Shown here one piece after another: positions 1 through 8,093 of a stretch of 64,000 bases of DNA (the stretch's first letter is position 1; each line of letters opens with the position of its first letter). Source of the DNA: Pseudomonas sp. ICMP22404. Lineage in GTDB: Bacteria; Pseudomonadota; Gammaproteobacteria; Pseudomonadales; Pseudomonadaceae. The position numbers and the translations under genes were made by a program. The stretch lies in NCBI RefSeq assembly GCF_006227205.1, contig NZ_VCNG01000020.1:1-64000 (forward strand), given 5' to 3'. Under the pieces are notes generated by a model, which was given only the letters and a program-made list of their open reading frames with translations, was not told the DNA's origin and did not search any database.

Positions 1-405
1 CTGCGGCAAGTAGGCACGGCTGGTGACCAGGCCTTTCTCGATGTAGTGGTCGGTGATGACCTTGAGCAGTTCATTGAGCTGGGGCACGCCCAGGCATTGG
101 CCGATGTAGGGCTTGAGCAGCCGCTCGCGTTCACGGGCCGAAAGGCTGTCGGCGCCCTTGAGCTCGATGGTCTTGATGGGGAAGCAACGGGTATCGGCCG
201 GCGCGGTCGGCTGGGTCGGTTTCGCCTCCTGGCCGGGCAAGTCCTTGAGCTCTTCCAGACGCCGGCGCTGCTCTTCGAGCAAACGGTTCTGGCGCTCGCG
301 GATCAGGTCGGTTTCACCGGGGGTGGGGGCGGCGTGAGCCAGAGTGAGCGGAGACAGGCACAGCAAAGCCAGGCACAACCTCGCCCAAAGGGCGGGTGAG
401 AACAT
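1..405 (-). CDS. Two-partner secretion transporter, ShlB/FhaC/HecB type, N-terminal 135 residues
   Basis: Outer-membrane TpsB protein that would export a large partner exoprotein. The reading frame is open to the left edge, so only 135 residues are visible. They show a signal peptide (about residues 1-22, ending LAHA-AP), an Arg/Glu/Gln-rich helix (about 29-48), and the start of a ShlB-type POTRA domain (TRCFPIKTIELKGADSLS, then a conserved CLGVPQLNELL stretch). This order is standard for FhaC-like proteins: N-terminal plug helix, POTRA, then barrel. The ATG at 403-405 has GAGGGA six bases upstream, and a good sigma70 promoter lies about 40 bp further up. The barrel and any partner exoprotein gene lie outside the window. 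Family assignment is confident; the substrate is unknown. Confidence 0.85.
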   Translation of the reverse strand, partial: MFSPALWARLCLALLCLSPLTLAHAAPTPGETDLIRERQNRLLEEQRRRLEELKDLPGQEAKPTQPTAPADTRCFPIKTIELKGADSLSARERERLLKPYIGQCLGVPQLNELLKVITDHYIEKGLVTSRAYLPQ

Positions 406-446
406 GTTCGATCCCTCGATATAAGCGACATCAAAATAGTGGCGCG

Positions 447-475
447 ATACTAGTTAGCCATCATATTGACGTCAA
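447..475 (-). promoter_or_regulatory. Sigma70-like promoter for the TpsB gene
   Basis: Read on the minus strand: TTGACG (470-475), a 17-bp spacer, then TAGTAT (447-452). Transcription would start near 440, about 35 bases before the ATG. TTGACGTCAA is itself palindromic, so a regulator could bind over the -35. Seen directly; activity is inferred. Confidence 0.55.
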
Positions 476-539
476 TTAAATATTCGAGTTTTTAGGCTAC
501 TGGCTGGAACCATTGATCTGAAATCAGATGCCTCCTATT

Positions 540-581
540 CAGTGGCCAATAGTCCCGACCGGACAGACACCGTGGCCACTG
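540..581. repeat. Inverted repeat with 9-bp arms next to composite palindrome 1
   Basis: CAGTGGCCA (540-548) and TGGCCACTG (573-581) are perfect inverted arms around a 24-bp spacer. They end 8 bp before the composite palindrome that starts at 589. Together with that element and the TpsB promoter they account for the gene-free stretch 406-844. Possible operator or insertion relic; function unknown. Confidence 0.5.
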
Positions 582-588
582 TCCCCAT

Positions 589-785
589 AAAAAACCGGAC
601 CCAGTGTCTAATACCAGTCAGTTAAGGATCAAACGGCGCAAAACCTGTGGGAGCAAAGCTTGCTCGCGATAACGACAGCCCCGTCAACATTGCTGCTGAC
701 TGACTTACCGCAATCGCGAGCAAGCTTTGCTCCCACAGGTTTGTGGCTTAACTGAGTGGCATTAGACCCAGCGTCCGGTTTTTTT
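589..785. repeat. Composite palindrome 1: a REP pair inside longer inverted arms with terminator-like ends
   Basis: A ~197-bp imperfect palindrome. The outer ends are AAAAAACCGGACC (589-601) and GTCCGGTTTTTTT (773-785). Inside these come TCTAAT.CCA.TCAGTTA arms, and innermost an inverted pair of REP sequences (CTGTGGGAGCAAAGCTTGC and its complement, about 641-741). The left arm has the long linker GGATCAAACGGCG, the right arm a shorter CCACAAACC linker. RNA from either strand would end in a GC-rich stem plus a U-run, so it probably acts as a bidirectional terminator. A mirror-image copy lies at 3841-4045. Confidence 0.8.
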
Positions 786-844
786 CGAAGCGCGCGGTGC
801 CCGCTTCAGCAGGCGGGGTTATCCGTGCTTGCGCGCTTCACCGC

Positions 845-3358
845 TCAAGGTGTTTGTCTGCTACTTGCCTCCTTCTCAATAGCCTCCCTATTCCGGGGAC
901 CGAAAGAGTATTTCAAGGCCCGTTCCTTCATCGTCCGCGGGTCCGGCAAGCCTACGGTCTCCGGGTTCGCAAAGCCGGTTTGTTTATTACCGAGCATAGG
1001 ATTGATGGCATCGAACAGAAAACTGAAACCTTGTTTCAGTGAACTCTGGGCAATGCCGTGGCACCCCATGCAGCCGCCCATGGTCAGGCTTTGGGTACTG
1101 TGGTCATAATCCGGCACATTGATGTTCGGTTGGTTGCGGGCATTGGTCAGGGTGTTGTCATTCCGAATCGGGAATACGTTGCTGCCACGAAACAGCTGGA
1201 TCCCCGGCTGGCTGCTTTCGACCATGATATTGGCCAGGTAGTAATCCGGGTCGGTTTGAGTGCTCGACGGGATGGCTTGCACACCTTTAAGCCGATAGTG
1301 CTTCCAGACCGAATTGTTGAACTCACTGCTGCCGTCCATGAGCTGTCTGACCCGGTTGTTCACCGCTTCAACTTCGGAATAAATGGTCGGCGGTTGCACT
1401 ACACGGATCGGGCCGGCCTGTCCTTCGGGAATCCCGTTGCTGTTGGAGTAGACGCCAGGATTCTTCGAAGTGGCGACGAGACCCGCGTTCGGCAAAGAAA
1501 CCGTATAGGTTTTGTTGCCGTCAGAGAAAGTGGCGGTCGGAGGATTGTTTGTAGTATCGAGACCGGGGTAGGCAATCTCGTTGTAGTTGGCGATGTAATA
1601 AAGGCCGCTCGGTGACTTGCCATCGGACAAGGTCAGGGCATCCTCGTGCTCGAACGTGGCGAATATGAAAGTCGGGTAGTTGGGCGTCTTGTGGATGATA
1701 TGCAGGGCGACCAGCGCGTAGTCTTCATTGTGCGCCACCGGCGCATCGTCCTTGCCCTGATAGGTCACCACCGTCGCCGTGTGGTAGCGAGCGCGATTCT
1801 GTACCGGAATGTCTGCCAGTTTGCGCCATGCCGCCTTGACCTCCAGCGCGCCGTCGGGCAGCACAATATGGCCCGGAAAATCGCTCAAGGTTCGCGCATA
1901 CTCGTAAACGACGGGGTTGGCCTTGGCCTCGAACAGGATCTGGCTGTCGTTCGAAGGGGCATAGTCGCTTCCTGTCTTCGCCGCATTCGGCGGGTTGACC
2001 GGGAAAAATATCGCGTTCTGCCCTATCTGGGTCGCCTCGTCCAGATTGTTGTAATGGGCATAGGTGGCGCCTGCCGCCAAGGGTGCTCCGTTGGGGAACT
2101 GGATGTAGCTGTATTGCGGAGCGGAACCAAATGGACGTATAGGACCGCCTGCAGAATTCTTTTGCTCCTTTGCCGCCGGAAACAGCTCGGTACGGTGAGC
2201 GAAGGTTTGCCACAACAAGGGGTTGGGGGATTGTGAGGCCTTGCCCGAATCGGCAAAGCTGCTGTCGGGATTGCCGACGCCACGGTTAGCCGGCAACGGA
2301 GTCTTGGCCGTATTGTTCAGGGCGAAAAAGCTCCGCCAGGCGAAGGTTGCATAGTCGGTATGGCTGAGCCCCGTCGCCAGGTCCGCAGGCAGCTGCGGGT
2401 TGTCCGTCGTCAGATCGCCCGTGGTAATGGCATAGGAAACACCCAGTCCCGGCGCGCCCGTCAAATCCCCGAGCGTCTTGGAAAAATAGGGACTCCAGTT
2501 GACCCCGTCGGTTGAAGCGAACGTATTAGTGCCACTGCTGATAAAAATGCGGTTGCCGATCATTGTTGCGCGGCTCAACAGAAGCTCATTGGCTATACCC
2601 GACAGCGTTTGCTCATCGCCCCAATGAGCACTGCGGTCGTAGGCACGTACGGCCAAATGGCCAATATCATAAGAGTAGTAGAGCAACAGCTCACCGTTAT
2701 AAACCACCGGCACTATGCTCAGGATCCTGTAAGCGTTTTCCTTGAATCCGAGACTTGGCTGGCTCCACTGAAGACCGTCGTCCGAAGTCACGTAATAAAC
2801 AGTGCTGTCGTCCTCCTCGCAGTAGAAGACAAACAATTGCCCGTTGTACACCACAGGACTGTTATAGGCGGCATCACTGGAGGCTGTGATAGGACTGACG
2901 TTGGACCAGTTCATGCCATCTTCCGAGCTGATGCTATTTACTTGAGCTTGGCCGGTAAAGGTCAGTATCAGCTTTTGCTTGAACACCGTTACTGAAACAT
3001 TACCCAAGAGGTTGGGTACGGGGATGGTCTGTGGAGAAGACCAATTATTTCCTTCCACCGAAGTGGAAAAATAGATATGAGCGGTATCACTGTCACTGAC
3101 CCAGAACATATACAGCTTGCCTTTGAACGACTGCACTGCGGGTGTAAACAACCCAACCGAAGTGGCTGGCACACTGCTGGTCGCAGACGGCTTTCCATTG
3201 ATAGCATCAGGACTGTCGAATACATCCACTTCGATCCCCACACCTCGTTGCGGCGTGGCAATGATTACGCTTTCCGCATAAGTCGATGAGACCACGAACA
3301 CGCTGCACAGGCACAACAACAGCCGACTGAATACCGCTCTAAGCGCCATAGCTTTCAT
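845..3358 (-). CDS. Exported BNR-propeller protein fused to a cytochrome c-like C-terminal region
   Basis: 837 residues with a signal peptide (cleavage near SSTYA-ES, residue ~28). Residues ~30-300 form repeated units with Trp- and Asp-rich turns such as SEDGMNWSNVSP, TSDDGLQWSQPS and ASTDGVNWSPYF, resembling BNR/sialidase-type propeller blades. Residues ~320-837 resemble a Pseudomonas family of exported cytochrome c-like proteins, with WQTFAHRTELFP and one CMGCH heme-attachment motif at 763-767. It therefore probably acts in the periplasm or outside the cell. AAAGGA abuts the first ATG, so the second ATG (residue 4, 3349) is a plausible true start. GC in sampled lines is about 49% over the propeller part and higher beyond it. 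It sits alone between two mirror composite palindromes. Substrate and redox partner are unknown. Confidence 0.6.
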   Translation of the reverse strand: MKAMALRAVFSRLLLCLCSVFVVSSTYAESVIIATPQRGVGIEVDVFDSPDAINGKPSATSSVPATSVGLFTPAVQSFKGKLYMFWVSDSDTAHIYFSTSVEGNNWSSPQTIPVPNLLGNVSVTVFKQKLILTFTGQAQVNSISSEDGMNWSNVSPITASSDAAYNSPVVYNGQLFVFYCEEDDSTVYYVTSDDGLQWSQPSLGFKENAYRILSIVPVVYNGELLLYYSYDIGHLAVRAYDRSAHWGDEQTLSGIANELLLSRATMIGNRIFISSGTNTFASTDGVNWSPYFSKTLGDLTGAPGLGVSYAITTGDLTTDNPQLPADLATGLSHTDYATFAWRSFFALNNTAKTPLPANRGVGNPDSSFADSGKASQSPNPLLWQTFAHRTELFPAAKEQKNSAGGPIRPFGSAPQYSYIQFPNGAPLAAGATYAHYNNLDEATQIGQNAIFFPVNPPNAAKTGSDYAPSNDSQILFEAKANPVVYEYARTLSDFPGHIVLPDGALEVKAAWRKLADIPVQNRARYHTATVVTYQGKDDAPVAHNEDYALVALHIIHKTPNYPTFIFATFEHEDALTLSDGKSPSGLYYIANYNEIAYPGLDTTNNPPTATFSDGNKTYTVSLPNAGLVATSKNPGVYSNSNGIPEGQAGPIRVVQPPTIYSEVEAVNNRVRQLMDGSSEFNNSVWKHYRLKGVQAIPSSTQTDPDYYLANIMVESSQPGIQLFRGSNVFPIRNDNTLTNARNQPNINVPDYDHSTQSLTMGGCMGCHGIAQSSLKQGFSFLFDAINPMLGNKQTGFANPETVGLPDPRTMKERALKYSFGPRNREAIEKEASSRQTP

Positions 3359-3549
3359 TCCTTTGAATAATCCTTTTCCAAGGAGCGGCCCAGCGTTGCA
3401 GGCGCAACGCTAACGGTCGTTTTTTCCATGGTAGACGAGTGTTTAATAACGGCCAGGCTCATTCTGAAAAGAAGTGCGGTCAGTGAACTTTCCACCCGAC
3501 ATCGGCCTCAACCCCTTACCTGCCCAACAAGGAATACGAGGCCCACACC

Positions 3550-3825
3550 ATGAAAAACCTCCTGAAATTCACCCTTGCTACCACGCTCATCTGCGCCTTG
3601 CCCGTCTGGGCCACCTGTACGCCCGAAGAAGCCACCGCCAAGCGTGAACAGCTCGCTCAGGAAGTGAGCAAGCTCACCCAACAGAACCCGGCCAAGGCCA
3701 AGGAAATGAATGATGAGCTGCAGGCCATGGATCTGGAAACCGCCAGCAAGGACGTGCCGGACAAGTGCCAGTTGATTGATAAGCGCCTGGAGGAATTGAA
3801 GGATGCGGGGAAGAAGGCAGGTTGA
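3550..3825 (+). CDS. Small exported helical protein of unknown function
   Basis: 91 residues. The signal peptide (about residues 1-21, ending PVWA-TC) is followed by a charged, largely helical body rich in Lys, Glu and Gln with two cysteines (residues 23 and 73 approximately) that could form a disulfide in the periplasm. The ATG at 3550 follows the AAGGAATACGAGG region with an acceptable ribosome site. It is a hypothetical protein of a type common in Pseudomonas; I do not recognise a function. It is divergent from the propeller-cytochrome gene across a 191-bp spacer and is followed directly by composite palindrome 2, which probably terminates it. Confidence 0.75.
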   Translation: MKNLLKFTLATTLICALPVWATCTPEEATAKREQLAQEVSKLTQQNPAKAKEMNDELQAMDLETASKDVPDKCQLIDKRLEELKDAGKKAG

Positions 3826-3840
3826 TTGCTTGGCGAATAC

Positions 3841-4045
3841 GCATAAAAAACCGGACCCAAGGTTCTAATGCCGATCAGTTACGCCACAAACCTGTGGGAG
3901 CAAAGCTTGCTCGCGCTTGCGGTAAGTCAGTCAGCAACAACGTTGACTGATCTGTCGCTATCGCGAGCAAGCTTTGCTCCCACAGGGGTTGTGCCATTTG
4001 ATCCTTAACTGACTGGCATTAACCCAAGGTCCGGTTCTTTTATGC
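3841..4045. repeat. Composite palindrome 2, mirror copy of the element at 589-785
   Basis: Outer ends are GCATAAAAAACCGGACC (from 3841) and GGTCCGGTTCTTTTATGC (to 4045). The centre is a REP pair (about 3890-3988). Here the short CCACAAACC linker is in the left arm and the long GGATCAAATGGCACAACC linker (complemented) in the right arm, the reverse of copy 1. The two copies are therefore in opposite orientation with their long arms outermost. It lies between the convergent ends of the small exported protein gene and the helicase gene and can serve both as terminator. Confidence 0.8.
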
Positions 4046-4060
4046 AGCCTTACGGCCGAT

Positions 4061-5407
4061 TCACTCAGCCGCTGGCGCTTGCGGCTTGCGACGCTTGAGC
4101 GGGGCCATGCCGTCCTTGCTGACCAGCGCCGGAGCGTCGGTCTTCGGGCGGTTGGCGGTCTTGCGCTTGGTCGGGGCCTTGGCGGCGGTTTTCTTCTTGT
4201 CGCCCTTGGCGTCGACCTTTTTCTTCTTCACGCCCACGGCCTTGCCCGAGGCCTTGACCTTTTTCGGTCCGCCGTAGGTGCCTTTGACTTCCTTGATGGT
4301 GCGGCGCTCGAAGCTCTGCTTGAGGTAGCGCTCGATGCTCGACATCAGGTTCCAGTCGCCGTGGCAGATCAGCGAGATCGCCAGGCCATCGTTGCCGGCG
4401 CGACCGGTACGGCCGATGCGGTGCACGTATTCGTCGCCGCTGCGAGGCATGTCGAAGTTGATGACCATGTCCAGGCCATCCACGTCCAGGCCGCGCGCGG
4501 CGACGTCGGTGGCCACGAGGATCTTCACACCGCCCTGCTTGAGGCGATCGATCGCCAGCTTGCGGTCCTTCTGGTCCTTCTCGCCGTGCAGCACGAACGC
4601 CTTGTATTCCTGCGCCACCAGGCGACCATAGATGCGGTCAGCCATGGCGCGGGTGTTGGTGAACACGATGGCTTTTTCGTAGGTTTCGTTGGCCAGCAAC
4701 CAGTTCACGATCTGTTCTTTGTGCTGGTTGTGATCCGCGGTGATGATCTGCTGGCGGGTGGTGGAGTTCAGTTGGCTGACCGCGTTGAGCTGCAAGTGCT
4801 CTGGGTTGTTCAGCACCTTGGCGACCATTTCCCGCAGGCCCGAACCGCCGGTGGTGGCGGAGAACAGCATGGTCTGCTGGCGGTTGGCGCATTCGTCCAC
4901 CAGGCGCTGCACGTCTTCGGCAAAGCCCATGTCGAGCATGCGGTCGGCTTCGTCCAGCACCAGCACTTCGACTTCCTTCAGATCGAGGTTGCCGGCGTTC
5001 AGTTGTTCGATCATCCGCCCCGGCGTACCGATCAGGATGTCCGGCACCTTGCGCAGCATGGCGGCCTGGACCTTGAAATCTTCGCCGCCGGTGATCAGGC
5101 CGGACTTGATGAAGGTAAATTGCGAGAAACGCTCCACTTCCTTCAAGGTCTGCTGGGCCAGTTCACGGGTTGGCAGCAGGATCAGGGTCTTGATGCTGAC
5201 ACGGACCTTGGCCGGGCCGATCAGGCGGTTGAGGATCGGCAACACGAATGCGGCGGTCTTGCCGCTGCCGGTCTGCGCCGTCACCCGCAGGTCACGCCCC
5301 TGGAGCGCGAGCGGAATGGCCGCTGCCTGCACCGGCGTTGGCTCGACAAATTTAAGCTCGGCCACGGCTTTGAGCAGGCGTTCGTGCAGGGCGAATTCGG
5401 AAAACAC
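4061..5407 (-). CDS. DEAD-box ATP-dependent RNA helicase, SrmB-like
   Basis: 448 residues starting at a GTG (5405-5407) with GAGG eight bases upstream; the open frame extends further but without a ribosome site. Core motifs are in order: Q motif (FVEPTPVQ), Walker A (AQTGSGKT), PTRELA, GG, TPGR, DEAD in VLDEADRMLDMGFAED, SAT, then the second RecA domain with VFTNTR, VATDVAARGLD and HRIGRTGRAG. A Lys/Ala-rich basic tail of about 80 residues follows, typical of RNA-binding extensions. The DEADRMLDMGFA..D motif, length (~440) and basic tail resemble SrmB, which acts in 50S ribosome assembly, but RhlE-like paralogs are hard to separate by eye. Divergent from the MscS gene. Confidence 0.85.
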   Translation of the reverse strand: MFSEFALHERLLKAVAELKFVEPTPVQAAAIPLALQGRDLRVTAQTGSGKTAAFVLPILNRLIGPAKVRVSIKTLILLPTRELAQQTLKEVERFSQFTFIKSGLITGGEDFKVQAAMLRKVPDILIGTPGRMIEQLNAGNLDLKEVEVLVLDEADRMLDMGFAEDVQRLVDECANRQQTMLFSATTGGSGLREMVAKVLNNPEHLQLNAVSQLNSTTRQQIITADHNQHKEQIVNWLLANETYEKAIVFTNTRAMADRIYGRLVAQEYKAFVLHGEKDQKDRKLAIDRLKQGGVKILVATDVAARGLDVDGLDMVINFDMPRSGDEYVHRIGRTGRAGNDGLAISLICHGDWNLMSSIERYLKQSFERRTIKEVKGTYGGPKKVKASGKAVGVKKKKVDAKGDKKKTAAKAPTKRKTANRPKTDAPALVSKDGMAPLKRRKPQAPAAE

Positions 5408-5599
5408 GGGTGCTACCTCGAAGAAATGCAAAAAAACAGCTGCATAGGGTAACGGTTTCGAGCGCGAAGGCCGAGTTTCTTTATGCAAACGGCGACAATC
5501 AGTGGCTTTTTTCACGGCCGACTCGCCATCAACAGTCACTTCGGCAGGCTTAAATGCTCTAATCCCTCGTCGAATTCCAATAGAAGACCCGTTTCGCCC

Positions 5600-6898
5600 A
5601 TGGACATCAAACAGCTCTGGTTCAACATCCAAGACCTCTGGGGAGCCCTCGACCAGCACCCGCTCCTGCATACCGGCCTCGCCCTGATGTTGCTGCTGAC
5701 CATTGCCCTGGTGCTCGGACGCGTGGCACGTTACCTGATCCTGCACGGCGCCAAGCTGCTCGGTCGCCAGCCGGCCCTGCATTGGGTCAGCGACCTGCGC
5801 CACAACAAGGTCTTCCATCGCCTGGCACAGATGACGCCCTCGCTGCTCATCCAGTTCGGCCTGCCCCTGGTACCCGGGCTCAGCAAGACCAGCCTGGTGT
5901 TCCTCGGCAATGTCGCCACGGCCTTCACCGTTCTGTTCCTGATGCTGACCCTCAGCGCCCTGCTCAACGCCCTGCTGGATGTCTACGCCCGCACCGAACA
6001 CGCCCGGACCCGCTCGATCAAGGGGTACGTGCAACTGACAAAAATGGTGCTGTACGTATTCAGCGCAATCATCATCGTCGCGACTCTGATCGACCGTTCG
6101 CCGTTATTGCTGCTGTCAGGCCTGGGTGCGATGTCGGCGGTGATCCTGTTGGTGTACAAGGACACCCTGTTGTCGTTCGTCGCCAGCGTGCAATTGACCA
6201 GCAACGATATGCTGCGAGTCGGCGACTGGATCGAAATGCCCCAGGTCGGCGCCGACGGTGATGTGGTGGACATCACGCTGCACACGGTCAAGGTGCAGAA
6301 CTTCGACAAGACCATCGTCTCGATCCCGACCTGGCGGCTGATGTCCGAGTCGTTCAAGAACTGGCGCGGCATGCAGCAATCCGGCGGACGACGGATCAAG
6401 CGCAGCCTGTTCATCGACGCCAGCGGCGTGCGCTTCCTGCATGACGAGGAAGAACAGCGCCTGACCCATGTTCGTCTGCTGACCGACTACATCAGCCGCA
6501 AGCAAGCCGAGCTCAAGGCCTGGAACGAAGCCCAGGGCAACGTTGCGGCGATGTCGGCCAACCGTCGCCGGATGACCAACCTGGGCACCTTCCGGGCCTA
6601 TGCCCTCGCTTACTTGAAGAGCCACCCCGAAATCCAGCCGAACATGACCTGCATGGTCCGCCAGATGCAAACCACGGCCCAGGGCATCCCGCTGGAAATC
6701 TACTGCTTTACCCGCACCACCGCATGGGCCGACTACGAACGCATCCAAGGGGATATTTTCGACTATTTGCTGGCGGTGATGCCGGAGTTCGGCTTGAACC
6801 TGTATCAGCAGCCGAGTGGCATGGATTTGCGTTCAGGGTTGCTGCCGGCGGTGTTGGGCGCAAGTCATATTCCGGAGGAGCAGAAGCAGGTGATCTGA
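5600..6898 (+). CDS. Mechanosensitive channel, MscS family, YbdG-like
   Basis: 432 residues from the ATG at 5600; the frame is open upstream to 5483, but this start gives the usual N-terminus. Several hydrophobic segments (about 24-48, 82-100, 104-125, 150-170, 178-195) lead to the MscS pore helix and the beta-domain signature GDWIEMP..GADGDVVDITLHTVKV, then IPTWRLMSESFKNW. A ~150-residue cytoplasmic C-terminus (EIYCFTRTTAWADYERIQ) matches the YbdG/YnaI branch, which guards against osmotic downshock in the inner membrane. The ribosome site is weak (AGAAGA about 10 bases up). Followed by a triple REP cluster. Confidence 0.88.
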   Translation: MDIKQLWFNIQDLWGALDQHPLLHTGLALMLLLTIALVLGRVARYLILHGAKLLGRQPALHWVSDLRHNKVFHRLAQMTPSLLIQFGLPLVPGLSKTSLVFLGNVATAFTVLFLMLTLSALLNALLDVYARTEHARTRSIKGYVQLTKMVLYVFSAIIIVATLIDRSPLLLLSGLGAMSAVILLVYKDTLLSFVASVQLTSNDMLRVGDWIEMPQVGADGDVVDITLHTVKVQNFDKTIVSIPTWRLMSESFKNWRGMQQSGGRRIKRSLFIDASGVRFLHDEEEQRLTHVRLLTDYISRKQAELKAWNEAQGNVAAMSANRRRMTNLGTFRAYALAYLKSHPEIQPNMTCMVRQMQTTAQGIPLEIYCFTRTTAWADYERIQGDIFDYLLAVMPEFGLNLYQQPSGMDLRSGLLPAVLGASHIPEEQKQVI

Positions 6899-6914
6899 AT
6901 TCACCACCGATCCT

Positions 6915-7273
6915 TGTGGGAGCCTAGCTTGCTCGCGATGGCGGTGGGTCAGTCAACATCCACTTTGAATATGACGCCGTCATCGCGAGCAAGCTCGGCT
7001 CCCACAGGTCACGTGTCATATCCAAAAGTCATGAACACCACAAACCCATGTGGGAGCGCGCCTGCTCGCGAATGCAGTGGGTCAGTCAACATCCATTTTG
7101 AATGTGCCGCCGTCATCGCGAGCAAGCTCGGCTTCCACAGGTCACGTGTCATAGCCAAAAGTCATGAACACCACAAACCCATGTGGGAGCGAGCCTGCTC
7201 GCGATTGGCAATACCAGTCGACATCGATGTCGTCTGATTGATTGCTATCGCGAGCAGGCTCGCTCCCACAGGG
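6915..7273. repeat. Three tandem REP doublets with a ~133-bp duplicated unit
   Basis: TGTGGGAGC begins at 6915, 7049 and 7182 (134- and 133-bp steps). Each is followed ~65 bp later by its inverted partner, so each unit is a REPIN-like hairpin. The connector containing GTCACGTGTCAT and GTCATGAACACC is repeated between units 1/2 and 2/3, showing that a whole doublet plus spacer was duplicated. It fills the gap between the convergent MscS and hydrolase genes. Confidence 0.85.
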
Positions 7274-7291
7274 GTTGTAGCTATCTGCTGG

Positions 7292-7936
7292 TTACTTGAC
7301 CTGACGCTGCGGAGCCTTGTGCACCATGGTGTAGGCGTAGTCCACGCCCATGCCATAAGCGCCGCTGTGTTCCAGTACCAGCCCCATCACCGCTTCGTAA
7401 GTCTCTTTGTGTGCCCAGTCACGTTGGAATTCCAGCAGCACTTGTTGCCAGGTCACCGGCACCGCACCGGCTTGAATCATCCGCTGCACCGACATGTCGT
7501 GCGCTTCTTTGCTGGTGCCGCCCGAGGCGTCGGTGACGATGTAGACCTCGTAGCCTTCAGCCAGTGCTTCAAGTGCCGGGAAGGTCAGGCAGACCTCGGT
7601 CCACAGCGCCGCGATGATCAGTTTCTTGCGGCCGGTGGCTTTCACCGCGTCAACCAGCGCCTTGTCTTCCCAGGAGTTCATCGAAGTACGCTCGATAGGC
7701 TTCTGATCCGGGTGGACTGCCAACAACTCAGGCCAGATGTAGCCGCTGAAGCTTTCGGTTTCGACCGAGGTGTAGATCGTCGGTACGTTGAAGATCTTCG
7801 CTGCCTTGGCCAGGCCGACGGTGTTGTTCTTCAAGGTTTGACGGTCGATCGACTGTACGCCGAAGGCCATTTGTGGCTGGTGGTCGATCAGGATCAGGGC
7901 GGAGTTGGTTGGGTTCAGCAGTTCGCGGATAGACAT
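7292..7936 (-). CDS. Cysteine hydrolase of the isochorismatase superfamily, YcaC-like
   Basis: 214 residues, the usual length for YcaC. Seen are the catalytic Asp18 in LILIDHQPQM and the nucleophile Cys116 in ALWTEVCLTFPAL, followed by VYIVTDASGGTS. The family hydrolyses amide- or ester-like small molecules through a Cys thioester; the natural substrate of YcaC is unsettled. AAGGA lies eight bases before the ATG. The gene is divergent from a LysR regulator (8094), with a palindrome between them, so it is a likely target of that regulator. Confidence 0.85.
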   Translation of the reverse strand: MSIRELLNPTNSALILIDHQPQMAFGVQSIDRQTLKNNTVGLAKAAKIFNVPTIYTSVETESFSGYIWPELLAVHPDQKPIERTSMNSWEDKALVDAVKATGRKKLIIAALWTEVCLTFPALEALAEGYEVYIVTDASGGTSKEAHDMSVQRMIQAGAVPVTWQQVLLEFQRDWAHKETYEAVMGLVLEHSGAYGMGVDYAYTMVHKAPQRQVK

Positions 7937-8064
7937 GGTGTGTTCCTTTTTAATGTCGAAATTTCAATCGGTTAGGGTTTGTCGACGTTTGCTTCAGCGG
8001 TGATGTCGTCGGCATGGGTGTACTTTAGGGGCTAGCCAAAAAAGGGACAATTACCTAAAATCGA

Positions 8065-8079
8065 GAATCATTGATTCTA
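8065..8079. promoter_or_regulatory. 15-bp perfect palindrome between hydrolase and LysR genes
   Basis: AGAATCA-T-TGATTCT is a perfect dyad 15 bp upstream of the LysR ATG. Near-repeats GGGACAAT and GGAACAAT flank it. LysR proteins bind short dyads in divergent promoters and repress themselves there, which fits this position. Binding is inferred. Confidence 0.45.
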
Positions 8080-8093
8080 AAAAAGGAACAATC

